Source of the DNA: Anaerotruncus sp. MC2020
GTDB lineage: Bacteria; Bacillota; Clostridia; Oscillospirales; Ruminococcaceae
Length of the DNA: 64,000 nucleotides
NCBI GenBank assembly: GCA_000701945.1
Contig: KL370840.1
Span: forward strand, 896,709-960,708
Direction of reading: 5' to 3'
Under the pieces are notes generated by a model. It saw only the letters and a list, made by a program, of their open reading frames with translations, was not told where the DNA came from and did not search any database. The translations under genes were made by a program, and so were the position numbers. Shown piece after piece: positions 59,447 through 64,000 of this stretch (position 1 is its first letter; each line of letters opens with the position of its first letter).

Positions 59447-61195
59447 TCATGCCTGCACCGACTGTCTGACGAGCTCCTCTGCCTGGTCGGCGGGAAGAGG
59501 ACGTCCCCACACGAAGCCCTGTATATAGTCGCAGCCTATCTCCTTGAGAGTGGCTATCTGCGCCTCCTCCTCGACTCCCTCGGATATGACCGAGAAGCCC
59601 ATGATGTGTCCGATAGCGATTATCGCCGCAACGTACTGCTTCGGCGAATCGCCCGAATTCATCTTGTCGATGAAGGACTTGTCTATCTTGAGCAGGTCAG
59701 CAGGGAAGCGGTTGAGATAGCTCAGCGACGAATAGCCCGTGCCGAAGTCGTCAATTGCTATCTTTATGCCCATTGCCTCTATCTCGTTGATGACCTGAAG
59801 CGCCTTGTCCACCGAGTCTATCATTATCGACTCGGTTATCTCTATCTCAAGGTTTTTCGGCGAAACTCCGCTCTCCTCGAGGACTCTGCGTATCTCGTCC
59901 ACGAAGTCCTTCTTCATCAGGTGGCGGACGGAGACGTTGACGCTGAGAGTGATGTCCGCACCGTAGCTCTTCAGTATCTCGCCGAAGAATATCGCAGACT
60001 TTCTGAACACAGTGCCGTCGACCTTATCGACAAGGCCGACCTTCTCAGCAACGGGTATGAACTCGCCCGGGCTGACGATATTGCCTTCCTCGTCCTTCAT
60101 TCGCGCAAGTGCCTCGAAGCCGCGCAGCTTGTGCTGCATATCGAACTGCGGCTGGAGATTGAAGAATATCGTATCGTTTTCAAGCGCAGTCCTGAGCTTG
60201 TGCTCTATCATGAGCGTATGCTCGGTCTTGATAAGGTCTGACGAGAACCTCATGACGTGGTCGCTGCTGTGCTCGCGCTTGACCTCCGTCATTGCGGCGG
60301 ATGCATATGTGAAGAGATTGTCGATATTGTCGGCGTCCGTCGGGAACTCCGCATATCCGAAGCTCGCCGATACGTACAGGTCGTAGCTGTCTATGAATAT
60401 CCTCTCGCCGAGGACAGCCTCGTACTTCTCCAAGGCTCTGTCGATGTCATCAGGGGTCTTGTAGCCGCGGATGACCAGCGCAAACTCGTCGCCGTTAAGT
60501 CTCGCGATGAAGTCGGGAGCGCCCGTAACGGACGAATCCGCTATGTTCTTCCAGCGCGAGCCTATCTCTATAAGGAGCTTGTTGCCGATATCAAAGCCCA
60601 TTGTATCGTTTATGCCCTTGAAATTGTTGATGTCTATGGATACGAGCGTGAACCTTTCGCCCTGCTTGACAAGCTCGGATAAGACCTCCGCACAGGCAAA
60701 TCTGTTGGGCAGTCCCGTCAGGCGGTCGGTAACAGCCTGCTCTGCCATATGCTTGCGTATTTTCTCTGTCCTTATGTCGTTTATGCGGAGCGTGAATATC
60801 GCGATGATAGTGAACACGTTCGTGAACAGTCCAGGCACGGTGTTCGGGTTGTGCTGTACAAAAAGATTGATGATAAGCATCGGGAACTGCATCGCCAACA
60901 GCCCCAGCGACGTGATAAAGCCAAGCCTTTTGTAGTACACGACCAGCATTATGACGCAGATATTGGTTATCGAGGAGAATACTCCCGCAAACTGAGCGTA
61001 TGTCATGTGGTACTCTCCGATATTTATCTGCCCATTCATGCGAACGACGGTCGTTGTGGCGAAATTGCCCGCGATATAGAGCAGTATCAGTATGACATAC
61101 CCAAACAAAGGCGCCCTCTGGCCGGAGGACAGCCTGTTCATTGTCCTTTCAAGATTCTTGTTCCGACCGACTATCGGTCTCGGCAGATTGCTCAT
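59447..61195 (-). CDS. Membrane-bound GGDEF-EAL protein, probable c-di-GMP phosphodiesterase, 582 aa
   Basis: Residues about 28-140 form four or five membrane segments. The GGDEF domain (about 150-310) has DRLTGLPNRFA, but its signature reads ARLNGDEFAL, with Asn in place of the first Gly, so cyclase activity is likely weak or lost. The EAL domain (about 325-575) keeps its metal and catalytic residues: FEALARM, NLEIEITES, IAIDDFGTGYSS, LKIDKSFI and SEGVEEE. It should therefore break c-di-GMP, with GGDEF perhaps binding GTP. GGGGGG before ATG 61195. It has an extended -10 promoter and a leader of about 100 bases. Confidence 0.9.
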   Translation of the reverse strand: MSNLPRPIVGRNKNLERTMNRLSSGQRAPLFGYVILILLYIAGNFATTTVVRMNGQINIGEYHMTYAQFAGVFSSITNICVIMLVVYYKRLGFITSLGLLAMQFPMLIINLFVQHNPNTVPGLFTNVFTIIAIFTLRINDIRTEKIRKHMAEQAVTDRLTGLPNRFACAEVLSELVKQGERFTLVSIDINNFKGINDTMGFDIGNKLLIEIGSRWKNIADSSVTGAPDFIARLNGDEFALVIRGYKTPDDIDRALEKYEAVLGERIFIDSYDLYVSASFGYAEFPTDADNIDNLFTYASAAMTEVKREHSSDHVMRFSSDLIKTEHTLMIEHKLRTALENDTIFFNLQPQFDMQHKLRGFEALARMKDEEGNIVSPGEFIPVAEKVGLVDKVDGTVFRKSAIFFGEILKSYGADITLSVNVSVRHLMKKDFVDEIRRVLEESGVSPKNLEIEITESIMIDSVDKALQVINEIEAMGIKIAIDDFGTGYSSLSYLNRFPADLLKIDKSFIDKMNSGDSPKQYVAAIIAIGHIMGFSVISEGVEEEAQIATLKEIGCDYIQGFVWGRPLPADQAEELVRQSVQA

Positions 61196-61305
61196 GCTAT
61201 CCCCCCTTTATGATCAAGGCTGCATCAGCCGCCCATTTCCCTCTGAGCCCTGTGCATTATAGTCTCTTGCCGTCAAACGGCTGCATAAGCTGTTTGCTTT
61301 TTTAC

Positions 61306-61334
61306 ATTATAACACTTTATCCTCGCAAAGTCAA
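61306..61334 (-). promoter_or_regulatory. Promoter of the GGDEF-EAL gene
   Basis: TTGACT (61329-61334), 17 bp ending TGT, and TATAAT (61306-61311) on the minus strand. Confidence 0.78.
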
Positions 61335-61396
61335 GTAAGCCGCAGGAATATGAGTGCCCGTCTATCATATTTTACAATTATTCTGCATTCTGTTCA

Positions 61397-61882
61397 TTAT
61401 TTGTTAGTATACACTTCGCTCAAACAAAGCAGCGTCACGCCTTCAATTTTAGTTGAATATTGCTGTTTGTTCACAGAGCTCCGCATACCGTATCCGCTCA
61501 CTGTGCAATGAGCAGCATCAGACTGCGCGGCATGAGCTCCGCTGCTGTCGCGGGAGAGTATCGCCGCAAGGTCGAAGCGGAAGCCGTTGATGTGGTAGTC
61601 CGCGACCCAGTAGCGCAGACAGTCGAGTATGAAGCTGCGGACAACGGCGTTGTTGCAGTTCATCGTGTTGCCGCAGCCGCTGAAATTGTAGTAGTATCCC
61701 TCGGGCGTTAGGAGATAGTAGGTCTTGTTGTCGATGCCGCGGTAGGAGATGTACGGTCCGTTCTCGTTGCCCTCGGCGGTGTAGTTGAACACGACGTCGA
61801 GCATGACCTCTATCCCCGCTTTGTGGAGCTTCTTGACCATGTTCTTGAGCTCCTCAGCCGTAAGTCCGAATGCCGACGCCAC
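61397..61882 (-). pseudogene. Fragment of a GH13 glycogen debranching enzyme/isoamylase (glgX-type)
   Basis: The frame from about 61882 to 61540 encodes the beta-3 and following regions of a GH13 debranching enzyme: HKAGIEVMLDVVFNYTAEGN, YYYNFSGCGNTMNCNNAVV, and the nucleophile region GFRFDLAAILSRD. Everything before (a stop precedes the homologous start) and after is missing; the final 45 codons are unrelated. A remnant of a gene of about 700 aa. Not functional. Confidence 0.85.
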
Positions 61883-61933
61883 ATATCACCGCGGAAATAT
61901 GATGAACGAACTGCAAATTTTTAGCGGTTTTTA

Positions 61934-61962
61934 TTGCTTTATCCTTTATATTATGATATAAT
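61934..61962 (+). promoter_or_regulatory. Promoter of the partner-switching operon
   Basis: TTGCTT (61934-61939), 17 bp ending TGA, and TATAAT (61957-61962). Confidence 0.78.
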
Positions 61963-62012
61963 ATAGTAGTATTAATGCGTAATATGATATACCGTCCGAC
62001 ATGAAAGGAGTA

Positions 62013-62315
62013 ATGGATTTGGAATACAATGTTATCACCACAGGCAGCAAAATGGTGGTCGAGCTCGAGGGACGCCTCGATACCACTACCGCGCCTAAGC
62101 TCGATGCCTTCGTCAGAGAGTCCCTCGACGGCATCAGCGAACTCTGCATCGCTATGGAAAAGCTCGAGTACATCTCATCGGCTGGTCTCCGCGTACTGCT
62201 CGCCGCTCAGAAAATAATGGATAAGCAGGGCAGAATGGTCATCACGGGCTGCCGCGAGGAAATAATGGAGATATTCGACATCACAGGCTTTACCGACATA
62301 CTGACCATTGAATAA
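62013..62315 (+). CDS. STAS-domain anti-sigma factor antagonist 1, 100 aa
   Basis: A SpoIIAA/RsbV-type protein: a beta strand start, VELEGRLDTTTAP, and the phosphorylatable Ser in YISSAGLRVLLAAQ (the second Ser), then ITGCREEIMEIFDITGF. The start is uncertain: ATG 62013 is used, while ATG 62001 and TTG 62019 are possible; AAAGGAG lies at about 62004-62010. It is close in sequence to the second STAS protein at 62992. Confidence 0.88.
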   Translation: MDLEYNVITTGSKMVVELEGRLDTTTAPKLDAFVRESLDGISELCIAMEKLEYISSAGLRVLLAAQKIMDKQGRMVITGCREEIMEIFDITGFTDILTIE

Positions 62316-62325
62316 GGAGCTTGCT

Positions 62326-62955
62326 ATGAAAACCGATGTTATAACTGTATACAGCGACCTCCGCGGTCGTGAGGAGGCTATGGATACTGCCGAGCGCTTC
62401 GCTGCCTATAACAGCATCAAGGGCAAGGACGCTATGCACCTCCGACTGCTGACAGAAGAGACCATCTGCATGGTCCACGGCATACTCGACAACTTCCGCG
62501 CGGAATTTTGGCTCGAGTCCGAGCAGACTAAGCACGGGCTTCTCTGCAAGATATGCCTCTCTGCCGACAAGCAGGCAAACAGAATTCAGGAGAAGCACAT
62601 ACTCTCCGTCTCAACAAGCGGCAGAAATGAAAACGCACGCGGTATCGGCGGCAGAATACGCGAGCTGCTCCGCCACAGCCTTCAGGCTGAATCTGCCGAG
62701 GACGAACAGTTCCTCAGCAGCGTAAACGACGTTTTCCTCGGCGCGGGTACGGGCAGCGCTCCTATCGCTGCCGTAAGCGCAAACTGCTGGTCGCTCAGTG
62801 CCTATAAGCAGAACCTCTCCGAGGATAAGGAGTCTAAATCCGAGGAATGGGACGAGCTCGAAAAGTCCATTATATCCAAGCTCGCGGACGAGGTTAAGGT
62901 CTGGCTCGAAAGCGACAGGACTCAGGTAGTAATCGAAAGATACTTCAATGTCTGA
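62326..62955 (+). CDS. Probable degenerate ATPase-like partner protein, 209 aa
   Basis: ATG 62326 has AAGGAG seven bases upstream. The segment LRLLTEETICMVHGILDNF (about 45-63) resembles the N-box region of RsbW-like kinases but lacks the Asn, and no clear Gly boxes follow, so ATP binding is doubtful. The C-terminal half is acidic and helical with a long insertion (QNLSEDKESKSEEWDELEK). By position between two STAS genes it likely binds STAS partners. The assignment is tentative; otherwise unknown. Confidence 0.6.
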   Translation: MKTDVITVYSDLRGREEAMDTAERFAAYNSIKGKDAMHLRLLTEETICMVHGILDNFRAEFWLESEQTKHGLLCKICLSADKQANRIQEKHILSVSTSGRNENARGIGGRIRELLRHSLQAESAEDEQFLSSVNDVFLGAGTGSAPIAAVSANCWSLSAYKQNLSEDKESKSEEWDELEKSIISKLADEVKVWLESDRTQVVIERYFNV

Positions 62956-62991
62956 ATCTAAGATTTTATATAAAAACAGGAGGAATGAATA

Positions 62992-63288
62992 ATGCAGATT
63001 GAAAAAATAAAGGAAGCAACCAAGCTCACACTCAAAATTGAAGGCAGAATCGATACTAAGACTGCTCCCGAGCTCGACGAGCTCGTAAAAACATCGCTTG
63101 ACGGCGTTGAATCGCTCGTCATCGACCTCGCAGAGGTAGCCTATATCTCATCGGCAGGTCTCCGCGTACTGCTCATCGCTCAGAAGCAGATGAACAAGCA
63201 GGGCGACATGAAGATAATCAATGTCAGCGCCGACATTATGGAGATTTTCGAGGTAACGGGCTTTTCCGACATCCTCACTATCGAATGA
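62992..63288 (+). CDS. STAS-domain anti-sigma factor antagonist 2, 98 aa
   Basis: A full STAS domain: LKIEGRIDTKTAPELDEL, IDLAEVAYISSAGLRVLLIA with the phospho-accepting Ser, and IMEIFEVTGFSDILTIE. It shares most core residues with the 62013 protein, indicating a duplication. GGAGG lies upstream of ATG 62992. The stop overlaps an upstream start candidate of the kinase gene (ATGA). Confidence 0.92.
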   Translation: MQIEKIKEATKLTLKIEGRIDTKTAPELDELVKTSLDGVESLVIDLAEVAYISSAGLRVLLIAQKQMNKQGDMKIINVSADIMEIFEVTGFSDILTIE

Positions 63289-63308
63289 AACCAGAGAGGG
63301 AAAAACTT

Positions 63309-63731
63309 ATGAAAGAGCTATATATCGAAGCGACTGTCGACAACCTCAGCGAAGTCCTCGGCTTCGTGGACGAACAGCTTGAAGCGGCAGATTGTGCCAT
63401 GAAGGTGCAGATGCAGATAGACCTCGCGGTAGAGGAAATATTCGTTAATATCGCAAACTATGCATACGACCCCGAAACAGGTCCCGCGACCGTCAGGGTC
63501 GACGTAACTCCCGACGGCTCGACCGTCACTATCACCTTTGTCGACAACGGCGTGCCCTATGACCCGCTCGCAAAGGCTGACCCCGATATCACGCTCTCTG
63601 CGGACGAGAGGCAGATAGGCGGTCTCGGCATCTTCCTCGTGAAGAAAAACATGGACGACGTAAAGTATGAATACGTGAACGGAAGCAACATCCTCACTCT
63701 GAAAAAAGGTCTGAGAGGTGGGAAGCGTTGA
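63309..63731 (+). CDS. RsbW-like serine kinase/ATPase (anti-sigma or switch kinase), 140 aa
   Basis: A compact GHKL ATPase: N-box DLAVEEIFVNIANYAY (about 37-52), G1 FVDNGVPYDPL, G2 GGLGIFLVKK. Such kinases phosphorylate the STAS Ser and bind a sigma factor or another partner. I chose ATG 63309 (AGAGGG upstream); ATG 63285 is an alternative. No sigma factor lies in the window. The stop overlaps the next gene (TTGA). Confidence 0.9.
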   Translation: MKELYIEATVDNLSEVLGFVDEQLEAADCAMKVQMQIDLAVEEIFVNIANYAYDPETGPATVRVDVTPDGSTVTITFVDNGVPYDPLAKADPDITLSADERQIGGLGIFLVKKNMDDVKYEYVNGSNILTLKKGLRGGKR

Positions 63732-64000
63732 AAAAAATCTGGAGGATAACGTTGGGCGGACTGCACAGCAAGATACTGGCTGTCCTGCTCATATTCCTGC
63801 TGGCTATCGTCGGATTCAACACCGCCGTTTCAATGTACAAATCATCTACTCTCGCGGATATAGTCAATGAATCGGGCAATGAACAGCGAGAGGCTATCGA
63901 AAAGGTCTCGGGAGAGACAATGCATAAGACGATAGAGAATTCGCTCACGCAGATCAACACCCTGCGCGCCGACAAGCTCGACGACGAATTCACTGAGATA
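63728..64000 (+). CDS. Membrane sensor protein, partial (likely PP2C-type phosphatase or receptor)
   Basis: Starts at TTG 63728 overlapping the kinase stop, with GAGGTGGG upstream, and runs off the window after 91 codons. It has one N-terminal membrane segment (ILAVLLIFLLAIVGFNTAV, about 16-34) followed by a helical extracytoplasmic start. In this position an RsbU/SpoIIE-type phosphatase that dephosphorylates the STAS proteins is expected, but the catalytic part is outside the window. Confidence 0.7.
   Translation, partial: MKKIWRITLGGLHSKILAVLLIFLLAIVGFNTAVSMYKSSTLADIVNESGNEQREAIEKVSGETMHKTIENSLTQINTLRADKLDDEFTEI

Noticed and set aside
61196-61300. Possible c-di-GMP (GEMM) riboswitch in the leader of the GGDEF-EAL gene
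   Set aside because: GCACAGGGC in the leader matches the start of the GEMM-I consensus, but the GAAA loop stem and the receptor part do not fit. A covariance-model search would settle it.

Overview
The window looks like a chromosomal segment of an anaerobic gut or rumen Clostridium relative, most likely a Ruminococcus-type bacterium. The grounds are a secreted protein with a type I dockerin and long Thr-rich linkers, a soluble fumarate reductase tied to heterodisulfide-reductase genes, Gram-positive ribosome binding sites (AGGAGG), and coding sequence of roughly 50 % G+C separated by short palindromic intergenic repeats. No 16S gene is present, so the genus is an inference.

Layout. 1-3139: 5' part of a secreted dockerin protein with four C-type lectin domains (runs off the left edge). 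3379-4867: an unknown gene and a small HsdR-N-like protein. 4929-11334: a type I restriction-modification operon (hsdM, hsdS, a membrane/coiled-coil protein, hsdR). 11.5-13.8 kb: three unknown genes, two of them behind near-identical promoters. 14.1-18.7 kb: a small mobile module with a relaxase, a MobC-like protein, DUF960, an amidoligase, a class II glutamine amidotransferase and a serine recombinase. 18.8-19.5 kb: scars of other mobile genes. 19.5-22.6 kb: hybrid cluster protein, its ferredoxin-like partner and a divergent Crp/Fnr regulator around a perfect palindrome. 22.9 kb: tRNA-Trp. 23.2-26.8 kb: thioesterase, DtxR/MntR-type regulator, and MurL plus MurD, an alternative route to D-Glu in peptidoglycan.

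27.1-44.6 kb is central redox metabolism, all on the minus strand. HdrBCA, FlxDCBA-like proteins, a two-subunit soluble fumarate reductase and an AspT-type carboxylate carrier form one long tightly packed run. It is preceded by fumarase, and before that by an acn - traX - three small membrane genes - icd - rex operon. Together they give the oxidative citrate-to-2-oxoglutarate arm and the reductive malate-to-succinate arm, with the NADH sensor Rex alongside. The likely exciting system here is the HdrABC-FlxABCD-FrdAB cluster: an inferred NADH-dependent, electron-bifurcating fumarate reductase with probable succinate export.

45-50 kb: lysA, engB and lon. 50.3-54.1 kb: a P-type Ca2+ ATPase and an SLC13/ArsB-like anion transporter. 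54.2-56 kb: a VWA protein and a macrodomain protein. 56.3-61.2 kb: two c-di-GMP enzymes around a frameshifted small gene, a GNAT protein and an unknown gene. 61.4-61.9 kb: a truncated glycogen-debranching enzyme. 62.0-64.0 kb: a partner-switching regulatory operon (two STAS proteins, two ATPase-like proteins and the start of a membrane sensor) that runs off the right edge.

Promoters visible across the window are strikingly uniform: a TTG-type -35 box, exactly 17 bp, then TGN-TATAAT. All functions are read from sequence and recalled family knowledge; no database search was possible.
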